Shown: in pieces, positions 6,813 through 13,569 of the stretch
Numbering within the stretch: position 1 is the first letter of the stretch
Layout of the letters: the number at the start of each line of letters is the position of its first letter
NCBI GenBank assembly: GCA_017461765.1
Contig: JAFTXO010000050.1
Coordinates: 1 to 64,000, forward strand
DNA: 64,000 nt
Direction: 5' to 3'
DNA from: Clostridia bacterium
GTDB taxonomy: Bacteria; Bacillota; Clostridia; Oscillospirales; CAG-272
Notes under the pieces: model-generated
Told to the model about the DNA's origin: nothing
Databases searched by the model: none
Seen by the model: only the letters and a program-made list of their open reading frames with translations
Made by a program: the position numbers and the translations under genes

Positions 6813-7787
6813 TTATTCTGCCGTTTGCCCGCCATTATCTACACGCATTACGGGATTGTTGTCACAGTATGCATACAGATTTTTATCTGTCAACGACATT
6901 GGCGTATAAGTTAATATTCCTGTGCCATCGGAATTTACAAATCGCTTAATTTCAGGATCGTAATAACGACTATTTAAATAATAGAAGCCTGTTTCTGTAT
7001 CGTAATAATAACTTCTATAACGGAACGGATTGATGTCTCCGATGTTATCATCCGTATAGTTCGTTACTGTATGATTACCCCAAGCATCATAAAAATATTC
7101 TGCTACGCAAGCTCCATCCTCGGAATATATATTTATTATATCACCTTGCAGATTCTTTGTAAAGAGATATTTATCAAATTCTCCATCAGCATATGTTGTA
7201 GTTCTATATGCTAAACCGATTGGAGCATTAGACTCATCATATAAGTATACCAACAAGACATTATCAAATTGTTCAGTTAAGATTTTTGTTCCATCTAATG
7301 TATATGTATGAGTAACACCATTTACATTTTTGCTAGTTCTTATACCGCTATCGTTGTATGTATACGATATTTGCCTATTACCCCAACTTACCGAAGAAAG
7401 GTTACTAATATTTTCCCAACTTAATGTCATACCATTTCTATATGCAATAGGATTACCCATTTCATCATATGTAATGGCATAACCATTGTAATTGGTTAAT
7501 TGGTCGGTCCAATTAGGATTATCATAACTATAATTAACTATACTGTAAGTTAAATCCTCTAAATCTCCAGTCGTATATGAATATGTTTTCTGACAAAGAA
7601 TATTTCCGTTCGTATCATACTCATAGGTATAAGTTTTTTCTGTTTCGCTATTATCTTCACGAATAAGCCTGTCTAAATAATCATAGGTGTATTTTTGAAG
7701 AATATTTCCATCGCCGTCTTGAACACAAGTACTCAGTGAGCTGTTGGCTATCCTTTTGACCTCTGATATGTACCTTCTTTTTTCTTT
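6813..7787 (-). pseudogene. 3' fragment of an RHS-repeat protein gene
   Basis: An open frame of 324 codons runs from 7787 to the stop at 6813. It contains YD-type repeats (KYTYDYLDRLIRED, YTYEYDTNGNIL, YAITYDEMGNPIAYRNG) and ends in an RHS-associated core: EYFYDAWGNHTV, NPFRYRSYYYDTETGFYYL, SRYYDPEIKRFVNSDG, NLYAYCDNNPV. The protein ends 11 residues after that core, so no C-terminal toxin domain remains. No start codon or secretion signal exists upstream; a TAG closes the frame at 7788. It is a truncated remnant of a large surface or toxin-delivery protein. Confidence 0.8.
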
Positions 7788-7866
7788 CTACTGCATAATG
7801 TGCAGCTCTGTATGAGGGGGATTCCCAGCGTCTAAGAGTAGGAGTGCTATTCTTTTTTTCTGCCAT
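7681..7866 (-). CDS. Short ORF overlapping the RHS fragment
   Basis: 61 codons beginning MAEKKNSTPT with AAGAGGAAAG just upstream. The first 38 residues are basic and look protein-like (RRWESPSYRAAHYAVERKKK). The rest reads the RHS fragment in a second frame, so the native gene was probably longer or differently ended. A frameshift at the A-run near 7776-7786 could once have joined this start to the RHS frame. Function is unknown. Confidence 0.35.
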   Translation of the reverse strand: MAEKKNSTPTLRRWESPSYRAAHYAVERKKKVHIRGQKDSQQLTEYLCSRRRWKYSSKIHL

Positions 7867-8213
7867 TTTTCTTTCCTCTTTTCTTTAGAATTTTTTAGTC
7901 GGCTCTTCGCCTGTATTCAATTTTCAATTTGTAACCAGAGCTTAATTTAAACATTTTGTTTGTGCGATTTGTCTTGGTCGGTGGCCACCGTTATCTACCT
8001 CGTAGTACCGCAACAATCAATCGGTTATTTTCTTGCTCTCTCGTGATTACACTAAGAGTTTACACCATAAGACCACTTCTTTTTTAGCCAAACAGATTAC
8101 CTATTTATATCCTATTTTTAACCTATATTTGCAGTAAAAATTAGGTGTTCACTACTGATTGATTACTGATTTTATACGGTCGGTATATTATGAATTTTGA
8201 AGGGCTAATACAA
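7867..8213. other. Intergenic, no gene seen
   Basis: About 350 AT-rich bases. A 12-base palindrome CGGTGGCCACCG lies near 7980. No ORF above 40 codons with a ribosome site and no recognised RNA were found. Confidence 0.5.
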
Positions 8214-8246
8214 AAAATCGGCTGACCTTTTAAGTCAACCGATTTT
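8214..8246. terminator. Bidirectional terminator hairpin
   Basis: AAAATCGGCTGAC (8214-8226) pairs with GTCAACCGATTTT (8234-8246) with one mismatch. A-rich and T-rich flanks would permit either direction. Confidence 0.5.
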
Positions 8247-8264
8247 CAATATATTCTGTTAAAT

Positions 8265-8290
8265 GAAAAAAGCCCCGCATTTAGCGAGGC
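8265..8290 (-). terminator. Terminator of the type III toxin gene
   Basis: On the minus strand GCCTCGC pairs with GCGGGGC around TAAAT and is followed by TTTTTT, eight bases after the toxin stop. Confidence 0.8.
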
Positions 8291-8297
8291 TATACAT

Positions 8298-8780
8298 CTA
8301 TTTTTCTAACAACTTCTTTTCTATTTCCTCAACATTGGGGAAAATCAATTTTATTCCTTTTCTATGTAAGGCTAACACCTTTTTAGCCTTTCTTTTCAAC
8401 CGTTCTTCAAGCACTCCGTCAACTCTTACAGATACTTTTGCTTTTGCATCAATATATTCGTTATTTATATATTCAGAAGTAACAGGACACATATTCTGTA
8501 TCAAAAAAGCCTTTTGATGTCCTAAAACATTACCAAAATCAATCGTGTCGCAGCTTCCGTATCTTTCTACCTTTTTATCATAATACGCTCTGTATTTAGC
8601 TACATCATGAGAAAACGGAATCATCCAATAAAGTCCCGTTCTTTCATCTAAAAACGCATAAAAGCAAGGTCTGTCGTGCCTTTTTCCATCTGCCTCTACC
8701 GCTTTGTTTTGCATCAATTTATCATCAGGAAAATCAATAAAATATTGATCCTTTAAATAATAGAAATGTCCTACTTCCAT
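8298..8780 (-). CDS. Type III toxin-antitoxin endoribonuclease, CptN/ToxN-like
   Basis: 160 residues beginning MEVGHFYYLKDQYF. Start 8780 is preferred over 8789 because AAGGGG lies 11 bases upstream of it but only 2 bases from the other. The pattern GHFYYLKD, DDKLMQNK, RPCFYAFLDERTGLYWMIPFS, then a basic helical C-terminus matches my memory of the CptIN branch of the ToxN/AbiQ fold; no alignment was run. Context supports this: a strong promoter, about 2.5 tandem 45-46-base repeats and an intrinsic terminator directly precede it. The toxin should cleave cellular RNA and process its own repeat RNA, which inhibits it. Confidence 0.8.
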   Translation of the reverse strand: MEVGHFYYLKDQYFIDFPDDKLMQNKAVEADGKRHDRPCFYAFLDERTGLYWMIPFSHDVAKYRAYYDKKVERYGSCDTIDFGNVLGHQKAFLIQNMCPVTSEYINNEYIDAKAKVSVRVDGVLEERLKRKAKKVLALHRKGIKLIFPNVEEIEKKLLEK

Positions 8781-8801
8781 ATTTTTCATTACCCCTTAAA
8801 T

Positions 8802-8836
8802 AGAAAAAGAAGCCCCATTCTTGCGAACAGAGCTTC
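8802..8836 (-). terminator. Leaky terminator between antitoxin repeats and toxin
   Basis: GAAGC(TC) pairs with (GG)GCTTC, with inner TTC/GAA pairing around GCAA, then TTTTT. It lies 22 bases before the toxin start and should set the RNA-to-toxin ratio. Confidence 0.75.
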
Positions 8837-8839
8837 AAA

Positions 8840-8936
8840 CATTTGAACTCGACCTCTTAATGAGTCGCATATCGAGTAGCGACAACATTTGCACTCGCAC
8901 TTATTTTAGTTGCTTTTCGAGTTGCAACAACATTTG
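8840..8936 (-). repeat. Tandem 45-46-base antitoxin repeats
   Basis: CAAATGTT starts three times on the minus strand, at 8936, 8891 and 8845. The two full units share CAAATGTTG and ACTCG and then diverge while keeping complementary arms (GTTGC/GCAAC in the first, GTCGC/GCGAC in the second). The third copy is only the first bases and runs into the terminator. Repeat length and number fit CptI. Confidence 0.75.
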
Positions 8937-8960
8937 AGATAGTTCCCTATCTGCACCTTA

Positions 8961-8989
8961 ATTATACCACTAAAGCGGTACAATGTCAA
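8961..8989 (-). promoter_or_regulatory. Promoter of the type III toxin-antitoxin locus
   Basis: On the minus strand TTGACA (8989-8984), 17 bases, TATAAT (8966-8961), an exact consensus suited to making excess antitoxin RNA. Confidence 0.8.
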
Positions 8990-9077
8990 GTAGAGAGAGC
9001 AAATTAGCGAAATTTCTTTTCGCTGTTAATAATATATGCAGAAAATTAAAAATTATTTATTAAAGTAATTCTCGATT

Positions 9078-9332
9078 TTAGTTGCAATATTTTCTTGTAT
9101 ATGTTGAAGATGGGAGTCTTTTGCCATCTATGCTGTGCCTTTTATTGAATATGCAGTTATATTCAAAGTCCCGGCGTGCTGTCCTTATATAGTATGTATC
9201 ATTACTAATAAGGTAGCTTTCGTTATTATTTGATACCACTATTGTTACCTGTTGCTTAACAATATAGTGCTTTGTTCTATACACATTATTAGCATTTATC
9301 ATAAAGTCGGGCATATATCTGTTTTGTTTCAT
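9078..9332 (-). CDS. Hypothetical 84-residue protein
   Basis: It begins MKQNRYMPDFM and is preceded by AAGGGGGG at good spacing. It lies 12 bases after the frameshifted regulator at 9345-9642 on the same strand, so the two were probably cotranscribed. It is basic, with beta-like Tyr/Ile stretches and no membrane segment. No family is recognised; a small phage or integrative-element protein is likely from context. Confidence 0.5.
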   Translation of the reverse strand: MKQNRYMPDFMINANNVYRTKHYIVKQQVTIVVSNNNESYLISNDTYYIRTARRDFEYNCIFNKRHSIDGKRLPSSTYTRKYCN

Positions 9333-9344
9333 ACTGTTCCCCCC

Positions 9345-9642
9345 TTACGCTGCCAAATTCTCTTGAAAGAATTTTATCATTCTTCTATGGTGTCTGAAAA
9401 TGTAGTCCATTGAGCAGGGCTTTGTTGCTGATACAACCTCCCAAGAGTTGCCTTGAATATACATTAAAACATATAGCTCGTGAAGCTTTTGGTCTGCGTT
9501 ACAGATTGCTTCGTTATATTTTTCAATTGTTTTAAGCACCTTATTGTCACCTGTGATATTGTAGGAATTTTCAAAAAACTCCTTGTGTGTAAAATAGTAT
9601 TATTTCATTTAAGTCGCTGATGACCTTATTCTTTTCTAACAT
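9345..9642 (-). pseudogene. Frameshifted phage-type sigma-like regulator
   Basis: ATG 9642 with GGAGA upstream opens MLEKNKVISDLNEIILFYT, which stops soon after. In the -1 frame the protein continues HKEFFENSYNITG, DNKVLKTIEKYNEAI and on to the stop at 9345. Total length is 298 bases, one more than a multiple of three. The shift lies in the ACACA run near 9588-9592. The C-terminal part (LMYIQGNSWEVV..., SMDYIFRHHRRMIKFF) has the sigma-region-4-like layout of phage ArpU/DUF1492 transcription regulators. Family assignment is moderate. Confidence 0.6.
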
Positions 9643-9665
9643 TATATATTTCTCCTTTTTAATTC

Positions 9666-9725
9666 AAAAATAAAAATCCTCTACGCACAAAAAACCCTTA
9701 TCAGAGCTTTCTGTTCGTAGAGGAT
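9666..9725 (-). terminator. Terminator downstream of the zinc-ribbon gene
   Basis: ATCCTCTACG (9676-9685) pairs with CGTAGAGGAT (9716-9725). On the minus strand TTTTTATTTTT follows the stem. It lies 90 bases after the stop of the gene at 9815-9985. Confidence 0.6.
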
Positions 9726-9814
9726 ACTATGCCTTGACACGAACCTTATTTATCAAGTAGTGAGTGGGAATTACACGTTCCTGTCGCAACCCGGCTTTGC
9801 TTGTAAACGCTTCA

Positions 9815-9985
9815 TTATTTATTTTTATTGTTGTATATAATTCGTATGACCGTTTCTTTTGTTGTTCGTTGCTCCACTATCAAAGATTTGCAGTTCTTGC
9901 ATACTCCACTGCTTTTTTCTCGATATGTAGTTATGTTCATAGGACTATAACATTTAGGGCAACGCATTGATGCTACTGTTTGCAC
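9815..9985 (-). CDS. 56-residue zinc-ribbon protein
   Basis: A GTG at 9985 starts MQTVASMRCPKCYSPM. AGGAGGT sits 8 bases upstream, the best ribosome site of the region. An internal ATG at 9967 lacks one. Two CxxC knuckles, CPKC and CKNC, are 15 residues apart and should bind one zinc. The C-terminal half is basic (RTTKETVIRIIYNNKNK), suggesting nucleic-acid contact. A longer unsupported frame lies opposite it. It resembles small Ogr/zinc-ribbon proteins of mobile elements; the exact role is unknown. Confidence 0.6.
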   Translation of the reverse strand: MQTVASMRCPKCYSPMNITTYREKSSGVCKNCKSLIVEQRTTKETVIRIIYNNKNK

Positions 9986-10177
9986 TTATTACACCTCCTA
10001 TTTTCCCTCTTGATATTAAAAATCGGAGAATTAACTTACTTTGTAACGGTCGGGATTTCCTATTACCAAGTAAATTCTTTTTTAACATCCGCTTATTTGA
10101 TTTTTTATATAATCACAGCAATAACAACGGGAAGTTACTGCTTTAATTATCTCACATAATTATGTTTCTATTATGCT

Positions 10178-10369
10178 ATGTTAATTAAAAAGGTTGTTTT
10201 GTTTGATGATAGAATTGATATTTATTACAACTATATAACAAAAAGTCCTGATGGCGAAGAACATCAGGATTTTTCTTTTTATTCAGACTTTATTGAAATG
10301 AAAACAACGAATTACACTCCACACGAGCCACCTGTAATAATTAGCTTAATGGTTAATCTGTATGTGTAA
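10178..10369 (+). pseudogene. C-terminal fragment of a large serine recombinase
   Basis: The frame reads MLIKKVVLFDDRIDIYYNYI, then TKSPDGEEHQDFSFYSDFIE. This matches, from memory, the C-terminal end of recombinases of Clostridia integrative elements (VxKIxLFDDRIDIYYNY). The catalytic N-terminus and zinc domain are absent; a stop lies at 10157 just upstream. There is no ribosome site. It is taken as the decayed end of an integrated element. Confidence 0.55.
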
Positions 10370-10622
10370 GTTTGTGGTTCTATTCATTTTAATCGGCAGA
10401 GCTTTTTGCTTTGATTAAGGCTATTCATTAACAAAATAAATATTTGCTTAGCCTTTATTTCAACGGTTCTGCAATTTGAGATTAACAAAGCAAAGCGGAA
10501 AGATTTTTACATTTTTTCATCTTTTTTAGCATTTTTGTAAAACCTCATAAAGCCTTATGGCAAAAGGATTTATCGTTCTTTTTAAAAGGTGGTTCAGTTG
10601 GAACTTTTCCTTCTCCGCCAAG
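10370..10622. other. Intergenic, no gene seen
   Basis: AT-rich sequence after the recombinase fragment. A frame at 10557-10748 runs through two hairpins and has no ribosome site, so no gene is called. Confidence 0.5.
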
Positions 10623-10657
10623 AAAAACCTCAGTCGAACTATTCGGCTGAGGTTTTT
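10623..10657. terminator. Strong bidirectional terminator
   Basis: AAAAACCTCAG (10623-10633) pairs exactly with CTGAGGTTTTT (10647-10657), with an inner CGA/TCG pair. Both flanks give U-runs. Confidence 0.7.
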
Positions 10658-10698
10658 CAGTTCTATTTGCTTCGCAAGTTCTATTGAGCAAGCTCAGC

Positions 10699-10831
10699 GA
10701 TATTACTCCGTAGTCATATTGCCTTCGGCAGTTTTAAAAAGCAAATAGAATATCACTGTGAGCTTTGCGAACAATATCACTTTTACATAGTAAAAATATC
10801 ACTCTGCTTTAGCAGAATATCACTTATATCA
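10699..10831. repeat. AATATCAC repeat array with palindromic spacers
   Basis: Four exact AATATCAC copies start at 10749, 10773, 10795 and 10816, a period of 21-24 bases. Degenerate copies lie at 10699 (GATATTAC) and 10825. Spacers are short and mostly self-complementary but different: TTTACATAGTAAA, CTGCTTTAGCAG and one with GAGCTTTGCG. This is not a coding pattern and has too short a unit for CRISPR. Confidence 0.65.
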
Positions 10832-10865
10832 GTTCAATTTTCATCTAACTTACATAGTTTTTCAT

Positions 10866-11561
10866 TTATATATTAATTTCTGCAATATGCGGTCTATGGT
10901 CAGATGCTACAATAGCAGGAATATCGGAAGTGATTACCTCTAAATCATGACTTACAAAAATATAGTCGATTTTTATTCTTGGTTTATCCGATGGCCAGCT
11001 CATTTTGCTTTCACAAAAGCCCATTGCTGCATCCTTCATTTTTTCTCTTATGGGATCAAGTATCTCATTATTCGGCTGAATATTGAAGTCTCCCATAAGA
11101 ATACATTTTTTAGATTTTATGTGCTCTAAAACAGCTTTAACCGCATTTTTTTGTTCATCCGGATTCAGTCCAAAGTGCGTTACAAGAACAGTTATACCGT
11201 TTTCAAGCTCTGCTTTTAATAGACATCTTGTTTCATAAAAGCCGTCATATTCCCTCGGATTCGGATCGGGAATTGTAATTGTTTCAGCCTTTTTTATCGG
11301 ATATCTTGATAAAAATCCGTTGCCGTAAGGTCCGTGCGTATCTATAATAGCCTTGGCAAAATAAAAATGCTCAAGACCTGTAAGCTCTGACAGCTTCTTG
11401 GTTTGAGAACCGAACAATGCGCCCTCACCCTCGTCAAACATTTCATTTAATCCAACAATATCAGCTTTTACATCATTAATTGTTTTTGCCATTATATCAT
11501 AATCAACATTTTGCTCTAAAAAATTCAAGCAGTGCTGAGTGTTAAAGCTCATTAATTTCAT
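10866..11561 (-). CDS. Endonuclease/exonuclease/phosphatase-family protein
   Basis: 231 residues, a complete EEP (DNase I-like) fold: Asn7 in SFNTQ, metal-binding Glu40 (LNEMF), THFGLN, GDFN, KIDYIF and the terminal SDHRPH. Such enzymes hydrolyse phosphodiester or phosphomonoester bonds in DNA, RNA or lipids with a divalent metal. There is no signal peptide, so it is cytoplasmic. The close match to core motifs predicts activity; the substrate cannot be read. It is a single gene with its own promoter at 11598-11626 and GAGGA before the start. Confidence 0.85.
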   Translation of the reverse strand: MKLMSFNTQHCLNFLEQNVDYDIMAKTINDVKADIVGLNEMFDEGEGALFGSQTKKLSELTGLEHFYFAKAIIDTHGPYGNGFLSRYPIKKAETITIPDPNPREYDGFYETRCLLKAELENGITVLVTHFGLNPDEQKNAVKAVLEHIKSKKCILMGDFNIQPNNEILDPIREKMKDAAMGFCESKMSWPSDKPRIKIDYIFVSHDLEVITSDIPAIVASDHRPHIAEINI

Positions 11562-11597
11562 ACCGTAATCCTCTTCATAAATAATTTATTTATTATT

Positions 11598-11626
11598 ATT
11601 TTATCATGCTTTATTAAAAAAATCAA
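11598..11626 (-). promoter_or_regulatory. Promoter of the EEP-family gene
   Basis: On the minus strand TTGATT (11626-11621), 17 bases, TAAAAT (11603-11598). Confidence 0.6.
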
Positions 11627-11634
11627 CTATAAAT

Positions 11635-11677
11635 AAAGCCTTCCATGCTGTGCTTACGGAAGGCTTTTTCGTTTTTT
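11635..11677. terminator. Terminator between the exporter operon and the EEP gene
   Basis: AAAGCCTTCC (11635-11644) pairs with GGAAGGCTTT (11658-11667), with T-runs on the plus side and a looser one on the minus side. It lies downstream of the leftward ABC exporter operon. Confidence 0.65.
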
Positions 11678-11781
11678 GCTTGGCTTATTTTTAGTATCGG
11701 TCGAAGCTTCGTTCAATAAATGAGGATCAGTCTATTTCTTCATCTGAAATTCTTCACTAATCGCCTTTTATACCGCTTTAA

Positions 11782-13569
11782 TTACACTGTTTGGTATTTT
11801 TCTGCCTGAATATTGAACATTTTTGCGTAGTTCTTATTATTCTTCATAAGCTCCTCGTGGCTTCCGCTCTCGGTAAGCACACCGCCCTCAAACATAAATA
11901 TTCTGTCCGAGTGTCTTGTGGTGGAAAGACGGTGGGAGATAAATATTGCGGTCTTGCCCTTGGCATTTTTGGAAATGCTCTTGTTAAGCTCGTATTCAGC
12001 CATAGGGTCAAGAGCACTTGATGGTTCATCCATAATAATAAGGTCATTATTATGAGCAAACACACGGGCAATGGCAACCTTTTGTGCTTCGCCACCCGAT
12101 AGGTCTGTGCCGTCCTCATAGAACTCTCTTGTAAGCTGAGTATGAATACCCTTTTCCAAGGTCTTAAGCCTATCACCGAAGGTACTGTTTTCAAGAGCGC
12201 TTGTTACCACTTCTTCTTTATCATCTGTATAAAGATCGGCAAGTACGTTTTCGGCAATAGATGCAGCGAATATTCTGTAATCTTGGAATACAGCACCTAT
12301 TTTCTTTCTTAAAAGGTCAAGATCGTATTCCTTGATATTATATCCGTTATAGAGTATTTCACCCTCTGTTACATCGTAAAGACGCATTATAAGCTTGGTA
12401 AGTGTAGTCTTGCCTGCACCGTTATATCCGACTATAGCTATTCGCTCACCTTTATTTATCTTAAAGGACACGTTCTTTAACACAAGCTCATCTTTGTATG
12501 CAAAGGATACATTCTTAAATTCAAGGCTTTCAAAGCTTTCGGGAATACGCTCTCCTGATACGATAGTTTGCTTGGTGTTCATAAAGGTTCTCACTTTTTC
12601 AACATAGAGGGAATTTCTGTTTACATTTACTATCTGATCTGTGATGTCGCTTATCATATTGTTAAGCTTCCATATAGAGCTTACAGTTATAGCAAAGCCG
12701 CCCACAAGGATCAAGCCGTCAAACAAATTTCTTGCCATATATGCAATAACAAACACCTCGGAAAGACAGGAGATAATAAATATGATAGCGTCAAAAACAA
12801 GATTTGTCCTATACCATTTAGCAGTAAGCTTACGGGAGGTCTCTGCCTTTTTGTCATATTCATTAAGCATATTATCGGAAACATCGGTTAAGCGTATTTC
12901 CTTTGTAAAGTCAGGGGTGTTAAAAAATCTGTCAATGTACCATTCTTTTCTGTACTGCTCGGTAAGGAGCTTATTATACTTATAGTTTATGTGATTTTTA
13001 AAGCGTCGGAATATCATATTTACTATAGCTACGCCGCATACCACAAAGGCTATAACAGGGTCAAGAGTAAAAAGAACGGTGAATACAGACGCTGAGCCTA
13101 CAATAGAACGGACAAGATCACCGAGGGCATCAGTAGTTCTTACCATTACCGCATCCGCATGCTTCATTGAGTATACAAAATCGTTGTAGAATTCGGGTGT
13201 ATCATAGGATGCAAGATCAAGCTTGCTGGACTTTTCAAAGAAGGTTTTTTGTAGCTTGTTCTGAAATCTCAGCCTTGTTCTTGCGTTCATCTGTCCCCAA
13301 TATAAGTGGAAGAATGTGTAGTAAGCGAGCCAGAAGCACGCCATTATAATTATTATTTTTACAATTGATTCAAAGCTTTCGCCTCTGTCAATGGCGTTCA
13401 GCACCGCGCTTATAAGCAGTAGCTCCGCACCGTGCTTAAGTCCTGTTACAAGTCCCATTATAATTCTGCCAATAAGATACCACGGAGCAGTCTTAAATAT
13501 AAGGTGTAATATGTAGAGAGTATTTTTTAGAGAATCAGAAAATTTTACCTTGTCTTTGTTATTTTTCAT
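11782..13569 (-). CDS. ABC exporter half-transporter 2
   Basis: 595 residues. Residues 1-310 are a six-helix exporter membrane domain; the rest is an ATP-binding domain. Walker A is GYNGAGKT (about 380), the signature LSGGEAQKVAIAR, Walker B LIIMDEPSSALDP and the H-loop FISHRL. All catalytic residues look intact. The start codon shares one base with the stop of the upstream half-transporter (TAATG), so the two are coupled and very likely form a heterodimer. The heterodimer and leader attenuator recall BmrCD-type drug exporters. The substrate is not known. Confidence 0.88.
   Translation of the reverse strand: MKNNKDKVKFSDSLKNTLYILHLIFKTAPWYLIGRIIMGLVTGLKHGAELLLISAVLNAIDRGESFESIVKIIIIMACFWLAYYTFFHLYWGQMNARTRLRFQNKLQKTFFEKSSKLDLASYDTPEFYNDFVYSMKHADAVMVRTTDALGDLVRSIVGSASVFTVLFTLDPVIAFVVCGVAIVNMIFRRFKNHINYKYNKLLTEQYRKEWYIDRFFNTPDFTKEIRLTDVSDNMLNEYDKKAETSRKLTAKWYRTNLVFDAIIFIISCLSEVFVIAYMARNLFDGLILVGGFAITVSSIWKLNNMISDITDQIVNVNRNSLYVEKVRTFMNTKQTIVSGERIPESFESLEFKNVSFAYKDELVLKNVSFKINKGERIAIVGYNGAGKTTLTKLIMRLYDVTEGEILYNGYNIKEYDLDLLRKKIGAVFQDYRIFAASIAENVLADLYTDDKEEVVTSALENSTFGDRLKTLEKGIHTQLTREFYEDGTDLSGGEAQKVAIARVFAHNNDLIIMDEPSSALDPMAEYELNKSISKNAKGKTAIFISHRLSTTRHSDRIFMFEGGVLTESGSHEELMKNNKNYAKMFNIQAEKYQTV

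Larger units (their letters stand above)
8801..8954 (-). ncRNA. Type III antitoxin RNA (CptI-like) precursor
   Basis: A transcript from the promoter at 8961-8989 would start near 8954. It carries tandem repeats and stops at the hairpin before the toxin gene. This order (promoter, repeats, leaky terminator, toxin) is diagnostic of type III systems, in which each processed repeat folds as a pseudoknot and binds toxin. Confidence 0.8.

Noticed and set aside
8840..8936. CRISPR-like array
   Set aside because: Only about 2.5 adjacent units, no spacers, and a promoter-terminator-toxin arrangement typical of type III toxin-antitoxin loci.
10557..10748. 63-codon rightward ORF
   Set aside because: It runs through a perfect terminator hairpin and the start of the repeat array and has no ribosome site.
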